64,000 nucleotides of DNA from CBDBGD01 sp965205235 (GCA_965205235.1 CBDBGD010000007.1:62001-126000); one strand, 5' to 3'; positions 16,903-25,352 are shown, counted from the first letter of the stretch. The notes: generated by a model not told the origin, from the sequence alone. Numbers and translations are program-made.

Positions 16903-17825
16903 TACGCCTCCCCTGCCACCAGCGCCGACGCGCCCATGGCCAGCACCTCGCGGGCCAGCCGGCGCCCAACCTCGTCCGGGTCGCTCGTGCGCCCATCCAG
17001 CGTCGTCCGGTACACCCGGCTGCCGTCGTCCGAGACGACGAGGCCGGTGAGCAGAACGGTCTCGCCCTCGACGCGCCCGTACGCCCCCACGGGCACCCGG
17101 CACCCTCCGCCCAGCGCGCGGAGGAACGCCCGCTCGGCGGCCACGGCCGCGGCGGTGGGGGCGTGGGACAGCGGGCTCACGAGCTCCACCATCTCGCGGT
17201 CGTCGGCGCGGACCTCCACGGCCAGGGCGCCTTGCCCCGGCGCGGGGACGAACACCGCAGGATCGAAGACCTCGGCGGCATGGCTCTCCAGGCCGAGGCG
17301 TCGCAGACCCGCGGCGGCCAGCACGACGGCGTCGTAGTCGCCGTCCAGCGCCTTCCTGAGGCGCGTCTCCACGTTGCCGCGGATGGGCAGCAGTTCCAGA
17401 TCGGGCCGCAGGGCCAGCACCAACGCGGCCCGACGCGGGCTACTCGTGCCCACGGAAGCGCGAGGTGCGAGGCCGTCGAGCGCCGAGCCGTCGCGACTGA
17501 CCAGCACGTCGCGAGAGTCCTGGCGCGGCGGCACGGCGGCGATGGTCAGACCTTCCGGGAGTTCCGTGGGCAGGTCCTTGAGACTGTGCACCGCCGCGTC
17601 CACGTCGCCGGCCTGCAGCGCAGCCTCCAGCTCGCCGGTGAAAACGCCCAGGCCCATGTCGACAAGCGAGGCCTCCCGGTCACGGTCGCCGCGGCTCTGG
17701 ACAATGTGCAGGCGGACCTCCCGCTCCGGGTGCTGCCCGCGCAGGGCCGCCGCGACCTCCTCCGCCTGGATGCGTGCCAGCGGGCTGCCGCGGGTGCCGA
17801 TGACCACGGGGCGCCGGGCCGTCAC
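16902..17825 (-). CDS. hemC: Hydroxymethylbilane synthase (porphobilinogen deaminase)
   Basis: 307 residues from GTG at 17825, overlapping the hemA stop as GTGA. It polymerises four porphobilinogen units. Present are the start IGTRGSPLARIQ, the catalytic region VHSLKDLPTELP, the SPRR segment of the substrate-binding loop, and Cys242 in LGGGCRVPVGAY, which carries the dipyrromethane cofactor. Length and order are as usual for the family. Confidence 0.96.
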   Translation of the reverse strand: MTARRPVVIGTRGSPLARIQAEEVAAALRGQHPEREVRLHIVQSRGDRDREASLVDMGLGVFTGELEAALQAGDVDAAVHSLKDLPTELPEGLTIAAVPPRQDSRDVLVSRDGSALDGLAPRASVGTSSPRRAALVLALRPDLELLPIRGNVETRLRKALDGDYDAVVLAAAGLRRLGLESHAAEVFDPAVFVPAPGQGALAVEVRADDREMVELVSPLSHAPTAAAVAAERAFLRALGGGCRVPVGAYGRVEGETVLLTGLVVSDDGSRVYRTTLDGRTSDPDEVGRRLAREVLAMGASALVAGEA

Positions 17826-19081
17826 GACCCCGCGTCCCCGTTCAGGCCAAAGAGCTCCTCCAGAGCCTCCCGATGCAGCGGGTTGCGCTGGCTCTTGAGC
17901 GTGGTGAAGGGCTTGTGGAACAGCTTGCGCACCAGCGCCCGGCTCATGGCCTCCACCGCTGCCTGGTCCTCCGGCGACAGGTGCCGAAGGCGTCGCAGCG
18001 CTCGCACCGTCTCCTGGCGGCGCAGGTTCTCCGCCTCCCGCTCCAGCGCAGCGACGGTGGGCAGGGCGTCCTGGACGTCCCACCACTCGCGGAACCGGCC
18101 CACCTCCTCCTCGACGATGGTCTCCACCCGGCCGGCCTCCATCTCGCGCTTCTCGCGGTTGGAGCGCGCCAGGACCTCCAGGTCGTCGATGTCCGCCAGC
18201 CGCACTCCGGGCACGGAGGCGACCTCCGGCGCAACGTCCCGCGGCACGGCGATGTCGAGCAGAAAGAGCGGCCGCCCGGCGCGCTCGCGCATCGCCTCGG
18301 CCACCTGGTCCTGGTTGAGCACGTAGGTGGGCGCACCGGTGCAGCTCACGACGATGTCGGCCTCCGTCAGGGTCGACGACAGCCGCTCCAGCGGGGCTAC
18401 CTCTCCCCCCAGCAGGGCCGCCAGCTCTTCCGCCGGACCCGGGCTGCGGTTGGTCACCGTCAGCCGACCGACGCCCGCTCGGTGGAGGGCCCTCGCTGCC
18501 AGCTTTCCGGCCTCGCCCGTGCCCACCACCAGCGCACGCAGGTCTCGCAGGTCGCCGACGGTGCGGCGGGCGAGCTCGACGCAGGCGTGGCTCACCGAGA
18601 GCGCATTGCGGCCGATCTCCGTCTCTGTCCGGGCTCGCTTGCCCACACGCAGCGCCTGGTGGAAGAGGCGCGTCAGCGGCGCCCGCACCGTGCCCGCCTC
18701 CGTCGCCGCAGCGAAGGCCTCCCGCACCTGCCGCAGCACCTCCGACTCACCGATGATCATGGAGTCGAGGCTGCAGGCGACCCGGAACAGGTGGCGTGCC
18801 GCATCCTCATCGTGGTGCGCGTAGAAGTAGGACGCCAGGGCCTCGTAGTCCACCCCCGCATCGTCTCGCAGGAGCTGGGCCACGGCCTCCCGGGCCTCAT
18901 CGGGCGAATCGGTCAGCGTGTAGAACTCGGTGCGATTGCACGTCGACAGGATCACGGCCTGGCCCGTCTGCTCCGCCAGCCGCCGATGCGCGAGGCGCAG
19001 CGCCTCGTCGGCAAGGGCGACCTGCTCCCTGGCCTCCACCGGCGCAGTCCGGTAGCTGATGCCCACGACGGTCGGCCTCAT
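17822..19081 (-). CDS. hemA: Glutamyl-tRNA reductase
   Basis: This 419-residue enzyme performs the first committed step of the C5 pathway, reducing glutamyl-tRNA to glutamate-1-semialdehyde. The catalytic Cys48 lies in LSTCNRTEFY. The NADPH domain shows VVGTGEAGKLAARAL, and VSCTGAPTYVL follows. The C-terminal dimerisation helix region contains KLFHKPFTTLK. The ATG overlaps the stop of the upstream regulator gene as ATGA. This enzyme is the usual control point for heme synthesis, so its coupling to a regulator gene is meaningful. Confidence 0.96.
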   Translation of the reverse strand: MRPTVVGISYRTAPVEAREQVALADEALRLAHRRLAEQTGQAVILSTCNRTEFYTLTDSPDEAREAVAQLLRDDAGVDYEALASYFYAHHDEDAARHLFRVACSLDSMIIGESEVLRQVREAFAAATEAGTVRAPLTRLFHQALRVGKRARTETEIGRNALSVSHACVELARRTVGDLRDLRALVVGTGEAGKLAARALHRAGVGRLTVTNRSPGPAEELAALLGGEVAPLERLSSTLTEADIVVSCTGAPTYVLNQDQVAEAMRERAGRPLFLLDIAVPRDVAPEVASVPGVRLADIDDLEVLARSNREKREMEAGRVETIVEEEVGRFREWWDVQDALPTVAALEREAENLRRQETVRALRRLRHLSPEDQAAVEAMSRALVRKLFHKPFTTLKSQRNPLHREALEELFGLNGDAGS

Positions 19082-19830
19082 GCCGGTGCTCGCTCTCGGT
19101 CGATAGCACGGTCTCTCTCGAACGCGTCCGCCATCGACAGCAGCAGTACGTCGGCCACCGCCTCCGCAGCCTGGACCGCACGGTCTTGGTCGGACCGGGC
19201 GCCGGGCCCCCCAACCGTACTCTCCCGGACCGCAGCCAGCAGTGAGTCCCGGAAGAAGAAGAATGCCTCCAGCAGGTCCCGGAGGTGCAGTCCGCGGCGG
19301 GCCATCTCCGCGCCGTAGACGTCGCCGATGGTGCGCACCTCGTCGAGCAGGCCGGCGCGATGGCGCCGCTCCGCGAGGTAGGACGTGGTCACGTCCAGGA
19401 GCCTGCGGCCGAAAATCCGCAGCCGCCCTCGGGTCGCCTCGTCCAGGCCGCCATACCAGGGCGGCATGGCAGTGCGCTCCCCGTGGAGCCCGCGGCGGAT
19501 GCGTCGCAGCGTCCGCGTGCCCAGGGATGGTGCAAAGACCGTCCGAGCAGGGCTGCCGGCCCGCTGCTGAAAGGCCAGCAGGTCCTCTCGCAGAAAGCGT
19601 CGGTGGCCCCCCACCGTGCGAAAGCTGCGGACGACGCCCCGATCGGCCCAGAGGCGCAGCGTGGAGCTGTTGACGCCCAGGAGCGTGCCGGCCTGGCCCA
19701 GGGAGATCCAGCGCTCCGTAGTGACGGCACCCTCCTCAGGACGCGCAACAAATTCTATAGAAATCTCTTGAATATGCGGAGGCGATAGGCAGGAACCTAA
19801 GCTAGCACGAACCATCGTGAAAGTCAACAC
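19078..19830 (-). CDS. HTH regulator (MerR/BldC-type) with sensory C-terminal domain, first gene of the heme operon
   Basis: The ORF allows up to 250 residues. The core starts near WISLGQAGTLLGVNSSTLRLWADRGVV and continues RSFRTVGGHRRFLREDLLAF, a classical winged-helix DNA-binding domain of the MerR/excisionase/BldC group. The C-terminal ~130 residues contain HLRDLLEAFFFFRDSLLAAVRE, resembling RsbRD-N or globin-like sensory helices. The gene overlaps hemA by ATGA and leads the operon, so it probably senses a signal (heme, oxygen or redox) and controls this operon; that is inference. The start is unresolved: GTG 19830 and ATG 19815 both fall inside the likely promoter, while GAGGAGGG near 19735 precedes no canonical codon. 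Confidence 0.75.
   Translation of the reverse strand: MLTFTMVRASLGSCLSPPHIQEISIEFVARPEEGAVTTERWISLGQAGTLLGVNSSTLRLWADRGVVRSFRTVGGHRRFLREDLLAFQQRAGSPARTVFAPSLGTRTLRRIRRGLHGERTAMPPWYGGLDEATRGRLRIFGRRLLDVTTSYLAERRHRAGLLDEVRTIGDVYGAEMARRGLHLRDLLEAFFFFRDSLLAAVRESTVGGPGARSDQDRAVQAAEAVADVLLLSMADAFERDRAIDRERAPA
19799..19827 (-). promoter_or_regulatory. Likely promoter of the regulator-hem operon
   Basis: On the minus strand TTGACT (19827-19822) and TAGCTT (19804-19799) are separated by 17 nt, in the gap facing the divergent pcm gene. It is a good candidate for the main promoter of the 8-kb heme operon, and it conflicts with the upstream start codons of the regulator gene. Confidence 0.5.
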
Positions 19831-19904
19831 AAATCATCGCGCCCCCGCCGACACTTTCGAGCGCGGCCCTCCACCCCCGGTGGTATAGTGCCGCAAGGAG
19901 CATC

Positions 19905-20597
19905 ATGGGTGGCTGGGAGACCCGACCGGAGGTCCGCCAGGCACGCCGACGGCTGATGTCGCGGCTGCGCCGGGAGATCGGCGACGAGCGCGTGCTCCGG
20001 GCCATGGAACGCGTCCCTCGCACGGCCTTCGTCCCTCCGATAAGCCGGCATATGGCCTACGAGGACGTCCCTCTCGCCATCGGCCACGACCAGACGGTCT
20101 CCCAGCCCTACATCGTGGCCGTGATGACGGCGGCACTGGACCTGCATAGGTCCGACACGGTCCTGGAGGTCGGCACGGGCAGCGGCTACCAGGCCGCAGT
20201 CCTGGCCGAGCTCGCCGGGCAGGTGGTCACCGTCGAGCGCATACATCCGCTGGCCGAGCGCGCCCGCGCCGTGCTGGAGGCCCTGGGCTACGGCGACCGC
20301 ATAGCGGTGCACCCTGCAGGCGACGCGCTGGGCCGGCCCAACGACGGGCCATACGACGCAATCCTCGTGACCGCGGGGGCGCCCAAGGTCCCCGGCCCGC
20401 TGCTGCGACAGCTCGCTCCGCGCGGACGCCTCGTCATCCCCGTGGGTTCCAGGGAGGAGCAGGACCTCTTGCGCGTCGACCGCACGGACGCCGCCTTCTC
20501 GTTTCGTCGCCTCGGACCGTGCCGCTTCGTCCCGCTGATCGGGAGCGGCGCATGGGCGTCCAAGCCTGCAGGCCCGCACGCCGTGGGACTGCCCTGA
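19905..20597 (+). CDS. pcm: Protein-L-isoaspartate O-methyltransferase
   Basis: The 230-residue protein methylates isoaspartyl residues so that damaged proteins can be repaired, using S-adenosylmethionine. It has the family signature order: RVPRTAFVPP, YEDVPLAIGHDQTVSQPYIVA, the SAM-binding VLEVGTGSGYQAAVLAELAG, and YDAILVTAGAPKVPGPLLRQLAPRGRLVIPVG. The ATG has AAGGAG upstream, and a TATAGT-like -10 box lies about 20 nt before it. It is divergent from the heme-operon regulator. Confidence 0.93.
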   Translation: MGGWETRPEVRQARRRLMSRLRREIGDERVLRAMERVPRTAFVPPISRHMAYEDVPLAIGHDQTVSQPYIVAVMTAALDLHRSDTVLEVGTGSGYQAAVLAELAGQVVTVERIHPLAERARAVLEALGYGDRIAVHPAGDALGRPNDGPYDAILVTAGAPKVPGPLLRQLAPRGRLVIPVGSREEQDLLRVDRTDAAFSFRRLGPCRFVPLIGSGAWASKPAGPHAVGLP

Positions 20598-20607
20598 ACG
20601 ACCGTGC

Positions 20608-20613
20608 TATACT
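20608..20613 (+). promoter_or_regulatory. -10 box TATACT immediately upstream of argF
   Basis: TATACT ends 8 nt before the argF ATG (20622) and no ribosome binding site lies between them. This is the spacing expected for a leaderless or near-leaderless transcript. Confidence 0.4.
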
Positions 20614-20621
20614 CGTCAGCT

Positions 20622-21551
20622 ATGAAAGTGACGCTGCGGAGCGACGACCTGCTCTCGATGGCCGACCTCTCGCCGCAGGAGGTCAGCGATCTGGTCGTCC
20701 GCGCACGCGAGCTCAAGGCCGGCGCTCCGCCGGCTCTCCTCACGGGAAAGACGCTCGTGCTCCTCTTCGAGCGGCCGTCCCTGCGCACCCGCGTCTGCCT
20801 TGAAGTCGCGATGGCCCACCTCGGCGGCCACTCGACGACGCTGCAGCAGGCGGAGGTCGGCCTGGGCGTCCGGGAGACCATCGCCGACGTCGCCCGGTCG
20901 CTGTCACGGTGGGTGCCGGACGGCGGCATTGCCTGTCGCACCGGCGCCCACAGCGGCCTGGAGGAGTTGGCCCGCTACGCGTCCGTCCCCGTCATCAACG
21001 CCCTCTCCGACCACGAGCACCCCACCCAGGCCCTGGCCGACCTCATGACCATCCAGGAGTGCCACGGCGACCTGGCCGCCACCACCATCGCCTTCATCGG
21101 CGACGGCAACAACGTCGCCGCCAGCCTCGCGCTCGGGGCGACGAGCGTGGGAGCGACGCTGCGCATCGCATCGCCGGAGGGCTACGAGCTGCCGCAGGCC
21201 GTCGCCGACCGTGCCGCATCCATCGCCCGGGAGACGGGCGGCGGCCTGGAGCTGCTCCGCGACCCGGTGGAGGCCGTCGGCGGCGCCCACGTCGTGTACA
21301 CCGACGTCTGGACCAGCATGGGCGACGAGGCAGAGGCCGACGTTCGCCGGCAGGCCTTCGCCGGCTACCAGGTCAACGCCAACCTGCTGGCCATGGCCCG
21401 CCCGGACGCCGTCTTCATGCACGACATGCCCGTCCACTACGGCGAGGAGGTCCCTGAGGGCTTCCTGGAGCATCCCCAGTCGGTGGCGTACCAGCAGGCG
21501 GAGAACCGGCTGCACACGCTGAAGGCCGTGCTGGAGGCCCTCCTTGGCTGA
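20622..21551 (+). CDS. argF: Ornithine carbamoyltransferase
   Basis: 309 residues from ATG 20622; an in-frame GTG at 20604 precedes the -10 box and is rejected. It forms citrulline from ornithine and carbamoyl phosphate. Present are the carbamoyl-phosphate loop FERPSLRTR (STRTR in most relatives), the HPTQALADLMTI motif and the family C terminus. The ornithine loop usually reads HCLP; here it is HDMP, with Asp268 in place of the Cys. That may tune or alter substrate binding. The 3' end overlaps the start of der by 8 nt. Confidence 0.9.
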   Translation: MKVTLRSDDLLSMADLSPQEVSDLVVRARELKAGAPPALLTGKTLVLLFERPSLRTRVCLEVAMAHLGGHSTTLQQAEVGLGVRETIADVARSLSRWVPDGGIACRTGAHSGLEELARYASVPVINALSDHEHPTQALADLMTIQECHGDLAATTIAFIGDGNNVAASLALGATSVGATLRIASPEGYELPQAVADRAASIARETGGGLELLRDPVEAVGGAHVVYTDVWTSMGDEAEADVRRQAFAGYQVNANLLAMARPDAVFMHDMPVHYGEEVPEGFLEHPQSVAYQQAENRLHTLKAVLEALLG

Positions 21552-22926
21552 GCCGGAGGCCTCGCCCCAACCCACGACGCGGCCGCGTGCGCCGGTCCCC
21601 ACCGTCGCCATCGTCGGGCGGCCCAACGTGGGCAAGTCCACGCTCTTCAACCGCCTGGTGGGCCAACGTCTCTCCGTCGTCCACGACACGCCCGGCACCA
21701 CCCGCGACCGCCTGGCCGCCCAGGTCGTTCGAGGCGACACGCCCTTCCTCCTCGTCGACACCGGCGGTCTCCTCCTCGACGGCGCCGACGAGCTGGAGAC
21801 CAAGGTCCGCGACCAGGTGCAGGTGGCCATGGCGGACGCCGACCTCCTGCTCTTCCTCACCGACGCCGCCACCGGCCTCCACCCCGTCGACGCCGAGGTC
21901 GCAGACCTCCTCCGCCGGCAGGACAAGCCCGTCATCCTCGCCGTCAACAAGTCCGACAACGACCGTCGAGGGATGAACGTGGCCGAGTTCTATCGCCTGG
22001 GGCTGGGCAGACCACTGCCCATCAGCGCGCTCCACAACCGGGGCACCGGCGGCATGCTGGAGCGCATCGCCGGCCTTCTTCCGCCCACGGAGCCGGAAGA
22101 GGAGACCGAGGGCGTGCTGCGGCTGGCGCTAGTCGGAAGGCCCAACGTCGGCAAGTCCAGCCTCCTCAACGCCATCCTGGGCTCGGAGCGCTCCATCGTC
22201 TCGCCCACGCCTGGGACAACCCGGGACGCCGTCGACACCTCCTTCGCCTACCGCGACCGGCCCATGGTCCTCATCGACACCGCCGGCCTGCGCCGCCGCG
22301 GCCACATCCAGCCCGGCATCGAGCGCTACAGCGCGCTGCGCGTCTTCCAGGCCATCCAGCGCTGCGACGTCGCCGTCCTCCTGACGGACGCGTCGGAGCC
22401 GGTCACCGCCCAGGATCTGCACGTCGCCGGCGCCGTGACCGACGCCTTCCGAGGCCTTGTGGTCGCGGTGAGCAAGTGGGACTTGGCGCAGGAAGGCGGC
22501 TTGGACCAGCCCGAGGTCCTCCAGCACGTGCGGACCCGCCTCCGATGGGCTCCCTACGCGCCGGTCCGCTTCACCTCGGCGGTGACCGGCGAGGGGACCG
22601 ACGACCTCCTCGAGACGGCCCTGGCCGTGTTCGACCAGCGGGGGAAGGTGGTGTCCCAGCACGACCTGGACCGGGTGCTGCTCGACGCAGTTGCCGCGCA
22701 CCCCCCGCCGACCGTCGGTTCCCGGGCGATGCGCGTCTTTCGCATCGCCCAATCGGGCACGCACCCTCCCGCATTCTCGGTTTATGTCAATAACCCCGCG
22801 CTCATCCACTTCTCCTACATGCGATTCCTGGAGAATACGTTGCGGCGCGAGTTCGGCTTCCTCGGCAACCACATCCGCCTGGAGCTCCGAACGGAGCGCA
22901 AGGCGCGGCGTCGCCGCTCGTCCTGA
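21544..22926 (+). CDS. der: Ribosome-assembly GTPase Der (EngA)
   Basis: This 460-residue protein has two tandem GTPase domains and a C-terminal KH-like domain. The first G domain has GRPNVGKST, DTPGTTRD, VDTGG and NKSD; the second has GRPNVGKSS, PTPGTTRD, IDTAG and SKWD. The C-terminal ~100 residues (HPPPTVGSRAMRVF through FLENTLRREFGFLGNHIRLELR) are the KH-like part. It is essential for 50S maturation. The TTG start overlaps the end of argF, so it is probably co-transcribed. Confidence 0.96.
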   Translation: MAEPEASPQPTTRPRAPVPTVAIVGRPNVGKSTLFNRLVGQRLSVVHDTPGTTRDRLAAQVVRGDTPFLLVDTGGLLLDGADELETKVRDQVQVAMADADLLLFLTDAATGLHPVDAEVADLLRRQDKPVILAVNKSDNDRRGMNVAEFYRLGLGRPLPISALHNRGTGGMLERIAGLLPPTEPEEETEGVLRLALVGRPNVGKSSLLNAILGSERSIVSPTPGTTRDAVDTSFAYRDRPMVLIDTAGLRRRGHIQPGIERYSALRVFQAIQRCDVAVLLTDASEPVTAQDLHVAGAVTDAFRGLVVAVSKWDLAQEGGLDQPEVLQHVRTRLRWAPYAPVRFTSAVTGEGTDDLLETALAVFDQRGKVVSQHDLDRVLLDAVAAHPPPTVGSRAMRVFRIAQSGTHPPAFSVYVNNPALIHFSYMRFLENTLRREFGFLGNHIRLELRTERKARRRRSS

Positions 22927-22998
22927 CGCCGGAGTAGCCCCGTCGACAAGACTCAGAGTGAGTGGGAATGCCGCAGCCGGACTCTAACGCTGCTGGAT

Positions 22999-23026
22999 GT
23001 AGGGGCAGTTCGCGAACCGCCCCTAC
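22999..23026. repeat. Palindromic repeat downstream of der (GTAGGGGC type)
   Basis: GTAGGGGC and GCCCCTAC frame a near-perfect palindrome that could act as a transcript-end hairpin for der. A related copy lies at 59540-59568, and a partial one near 29550. Confidence 0.6.
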
Positions 23027-23040
23027 GCGCGCAGACCGTT

Positions 23041-23063
23041 CGTGGTGAGCCTGTCGAACCACG
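23041..23063. repeat. Short inverted repeat, CGTGGT...ACCACG around GAGCCTGTCGA
   Basis: A member of the dispersed GAGCCTGTCGAA repeat family that also occurs several times at 29.0-29.65 kb and at about 60.45 kb. It lies between the der and prmA 3' ends. Confidence 0.5.
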
Positions 23064-23074
23064 GACCACGCCCG

Positions 23075-24028
23075 CTAGAGCGATGGCGACGCCACGATCA
23101 CGGCCCAGTCCTCCATCGCCCGCACGTCGTCGACCCGAAGCCCCGCTCCCCGAAACGCCTCCGACACCGACGCGCTCTGCTCCTCCAGCACGCCGGAGGC
23201 GATCAGCACGCCGTCGGGCGCGAGGGTCTCGGCCAGCGGCGTTGCAAGCTCGGTCAGGACCTTGGCCGAGATGTTCGCGAGGACGAGGTCGTACCCCGAC
23301 ACGCCCGGCCGGGGGATGCTCCCCCGCACGATCCGCACGCGGCGCGGCGCTCCGTTCTCGCGGACGTTCCTGCGAGCGACCGTGCACGCCGTCGCCTCCC
23401 GGTCCAGGCCCAGGACGCTTCCGGCGCCCAGCCGGGCGGCGGCAATCGCGAGGATGCCTGACCCCGTGCCGAGGTCGAGCACCTTCGCCCCAGGCCGAAT
23501 GCGGCGCTCCAGCTCCGACAGGCACAGCCGCGTCGTCGGATGGTGCCCCGTGCCGAAGGCCATGCCGGGGTCCAGCCGGACGACCACCTCGCCCTCCTTC
23601 GCGGCGTACTCCGTCCACGAGGGACAGACCACCAGACGTCGGCCCACGCGGAGGAGCGTGTAGAAGGCCTTCCACCCCTCCTCCCACTCGCGGGGCTCCA
23701 CCGTCCGGCTCTCCATGGGCGGGATGGGCTGGATGAGCGACAGCAGCCTGATGCCGACCTCAATCCGGCTCCGACGCCAGTTGAGCCGACGGTTCACCGG
23801 AAGGTAGGTGCGGACCTGCGCCGCGCCCGGCGACGGCGTCTCACCCTCGTCCGGGTTGAACCCGCCCGGCTCCTCGACGACCGGCGGACTCACGCCGTAG
23901 CGCCCGAAGAGCTGCACCACCGGCTCGACGAGCTCCGAGGGCACGCGCACGGTGAGCTCCAGCCACTGCGCGACGGGGGTAGGCGATGAGGAACGGGGGC
24001 TACGCGGCGTTGGTCGGCTTGGCGGCAA
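23075..24028 (-). CDS. prmA: Ribosomal protein L11 methyltransferase
   Basis: Up to 317 residues from TTG 24028, 12 nt after dnaJ, with AGGG just upstream; the exact start is uncertain. It trimethylates L11 with SAM. The N-terminal ferredoxin-like domain is seen as WLELTVRVPSELVEPVVQLF. The catalytic part has FGTGHHPTTRLCL, VLDLGTGSGILAIAAARLGA and YDLVLANISAKVL, the NPP/N-type motif. As in many bacteria, it follows dnaJ as the last gene of the heat-shock operon. Confidence 0.93.
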   Translation of the reverse strand: MPPSRPTPRSPRSSSPTPVAQWLELTVRVPSELVEPVVQLFGRYGVSPPVVEEPGGFNPDEGETPSPGAAQVRTYLPVNRRLNWRRSRIEVGIRLLSLIQPIPPMESRTVEPREWEEGWKAFYTLLRVGRRLVVCPSWTEYAAKEGEVVVRLDPGMAFGTGHHPTTRLCLSELERRIRPGAKVLDLGTGSGILAIAAARLGAGSVLGLDREATACTVARRNVRENGAPRRVRIVRGSIPRPGVSGYDLVLANISAKVLTELATPLAETLAPDGVLIASGVLEEQSASVSEAFRGAGLRVDDVRAMEDWAVIVASPSL

Positions 24029-24040
24029 CGGCCCTGCGCC

Positions 24041-25174
24041 TTAGCCTCGCTGGCCGCCCAGGGCGCTCTTGAACCGGCCCATCCAGGTCCGGCCGTTTTC
24101 GGAGGCGGTCTTCTCGTCGCCCAGGGCGCCCGCGAGCTCCTGGAAGAGCTTCTTCGTCTTCGCATCCAGGCGTTGTGGCGTCAGCACGCGCACGTACACC
24201 AGCAGGTCTCCCCGACGCCCGTTGCTCGGGTTCGGCAGCCCCTTGCCCTTGACTCGCAGCAGCGTCCCCGACTGCACGCCCGCCGGGACCTTGACCTCGT
24301 GCACTGCGTCGCTGAGAAGCGGCACCTCCACGCTGCCGCCCAGCGCCGCCTCGGCCACGTTGACCGGCATCTCCAGCACCAGGTGGTCGCCGTCGCGCTT
24401 GAAGACCGGGTGCGGCTCCACGGTGAGGCTGATGTAGACGTCGCCGGCGGGGCCGCCCATGAGCCCGGCGTCGCCCTCGCCCCGCATGCGAAGCTGCATG
24501 CCGTCGTCGACGCCCGCGGGCAGGCGCACCGTCAGGGTACGCCGCCCCTTCACCCGGCCCGCGCCCTTGCAGTCGGTGCAGGGGAAGGGGATACTCCGTC
24601 CCTCGCCGCGACAGACGCCGCATGTGACCACCTGCACGAACTGGCCGAAGAAGCCCGAGTGCGCACGCCGCACCTGGCCCGTGCCCCGGCAGTTCTTGCA
24701 CTGCTCAGGGTTCGTGCCGGGAGCGCAGCGAGTGCCGTCGCAGGCGGCGCAGAGCTCCAGCCGGAGCACGTCCATCTCGCGCTCGGCGCCGGCGCCCGCC
24801 TCTTCGAGGGTGACGGTGAGCGCGTGGTGGAGGTCGCCGCCGCGGCGCGGCCCCGTCTCCCGACGGATGTCGAAGCCGCCGAAGAATGCGTCGAAGATGT
24901 CGCCGAAGCCGGGCGAGAAGCCGGCGCCGTCGAAGCCCCGGGCCCCAGCGCCCAGGTCGACGCGCCCGAAGCGGTCGTACATCTGCCGCTTCTCCGGGTC
25001 GACCAGCACCTGGTAAGCCTCGTTGACCTGCTTGAACCGCTCGGTGGCAGCCGCGCTCTTGTTCCGGTCGGGGTGCCACTCCATCGCCTGCTTGCGGAAG
25101 GCGCGGCGGATCTCCTCCTCCGTCGCGTTCCGGGGAACGCCCAGCACCTCGTAGTAGTCTTTCGCGCCCTGCAT
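24041..25174 (-). CDS. dnaJ: Chaperone DnaJ
   Basis: This 377-residue type I J-protein has a J domain with the HPD motif at WHPDRN (about residues 33-36), a Gly/Phe-rich linker (GFDGAGFSPGFGDIFDAFFGGFD), four Cys-pair zinc motifs between about residues 141 and 206, and the C-terminal substrate-binding domains. The first zinc motif reads CAACDGTR rather than CXXCXGXG, a mild deviation. It is co-directional with grpE and hrcA, but dnaK, its obligate partner, is not adjacent. Confidence 0.95.
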   Translation of the reverse strand: MQGAKDYYEVLGVPRNATEEEIRRAFRKQAMEWHPDRNKSAAATERFKQVNEAYQVLVDPEKRQMYDRFGRVDLGAGARGFDGAGFSPGFGDIFDAFFGGFDIRRETGPRRGGDLHHALTVTLEEAGAGAEREMDVLRLELCAACDGTRCAPGTNPEQCKNCRGTGQVRRAHSGFFGQFVQVVTCGVCRGEGRSIPFPCTDCKGAGRVKGRRTLTVRLPAGVDDGMQLRMRGEGDAGLMGGPAGDVYISLTVEPHPVFKRDGDHLVLEMPVNVAEAALGGSVEVPLLSDAVHEVKVPAGVQSGTLLRVKGKGLPNPSNGRRGDLLVYVRVLTPQRLDAKTKKLFQELAGALGDEKTASENGRTWMGRFKSALGGQRG

Positions 25175-25352
25175 CCGCTATCGGCCTCTCCGTCGCGTGG
25201 GACAGTAACGCTCCATTATAGCCGCTCCGGCGAGGGGCCCACCACCGCCCTGGGCTGTGATTCAGGACCCGCCTCTCGATTCAAAGCGCATAGGCTGATC
25301 AAGAGTCGGAGCGAGCTACACAATGGGGGTTTGCGACTAGCTTCGGAGGGCG

